Assembly (NCBI GenBank): GCA_947630095.1
Contig: CANRGI010000099.1
Span: forward strand, 1-5,014
DNA: 5,014 nucleotides
DNA from: an uncultured Bacilli bacterium
GTDB lineage: Bacteria > Bacillota_I > Bacilli_A > RF39 > UBA660
Direction: 5' to 3'
This document shows, one piece after another, positions 4,872 to 5,014 of this stretch (its first letter is position 1; each line of letters starts with the position of its first letter). The position numbers were made by a program, and so were the translations under genes. The notes below the pieces were generated by a model. The model worked only from the letters and a program-made list of their open reading frames with translations. It was not told the origin of the DNA and ran no database searches.

Positions 4872-4923
4872 CAATAATCGTTCTCTCAAAACAAGATAAT
4901 GTGAACAATTTCAAATTAAAATT

Positions 4924-5014
4924 AGTTAATTTGTCGATCTATTAGTACTAGTCAGCTCAAAATATCACTATTCTTCCACATCTAGCCTATCAACCTCGTA
5001 GTCTACAAGGGATC
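4924..5014 (-). rRNA. rrl: 23S ribosomal RNA, 3' end (partial)
   Basis: The minus strand reads through the conserved 3'-terminal region of 23S rRNA, with GATAGGCTAGATGTGGAAG, GAGCTGACTAGTACTAATAG and ATCGAC, and continues past the right edge of the window. The 3' end is placed near 4924 after AATTAACT by analogy with other Bacillota; it may differ by several bases. A spacer of about 66 bp separates it from the 5S gene on the same strand, the usual 23S-5S order. Confidence 0.93.

Noticed and set aside
4683..4877. 64-residue plus-strand open frame
   Set aside because: It runs antisense through the 5S rRNA and has no supporting signals.

Overview
This is a very AT-rich window with a standard bacterial code (TGG is used for Trp, Shine-Dalgarno sites are strong, and TGA is not read through in the intact genes). 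The gene content and style suggest a low-GC Bacillota, probably a Bacilli/Erysipelotrichia/RF39-type lineage near the Mollicutes. The supporting points are a sortase-type surface protein, a YnbB-family enzyme and an unusually short 5S rRNA. The taxonomic placement is inference.

Almost everything is read from the minus strand. From right to left the window holds: the 3' end of a 23S rRNA (about 4924-5014); a 5S rRNA (about 4756-4857) ending the rRNA operon; a membrane-anchored M14 zinc carboxypeptidase (3327-4634); a tRNA-His(GUG) with encoded CCA (3224-3300) and a strong terminator (3196-3211); a decayed island (about 2600-3190); a secreted NPQTG-anchored surface protein (1137-2408); and a two-gene overlapping unit of a short-chain dehydrogenase (264-962) and the N-terminal third or less of a YnbB/methionine gamma-lyase-family PLP enzyme (1-286, running off the left edge).

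The decayed island is not covered by any intact gene. It holds the last 42 or so codons of a tyrosine recombinase on the plus strand (3038-3166), pointing at the 3' end of tRNA-His, and a badly broken DUF1016 (YhcG-type PDDEXK nuclease family) N-terminal domain on the minus strand (about 2641-3007). Together they look like the scar of a mobile element that once sat in the tRNA-His attachment site.

The most interesting signal is the promoter of the surface protein. A perfect TTGACA -35 box and a TATTAT -10 box are separated by an 18-bp spacer that contains a run of eight G (C8 at 2441-2448 on the plus strand) in a genome with almost no such runs. This is the classic architecture of phase variation by slipped-strand changes in promoter spacing. 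The same gene lies between two direct repeats of about 55 bp (1081-1138 and 2591-2643), which could allow its deletion or amplification. The tRNA-His also appears to carry a paired substitution of the nearly invariant G19-C56 tertiary pair to A19-U56.
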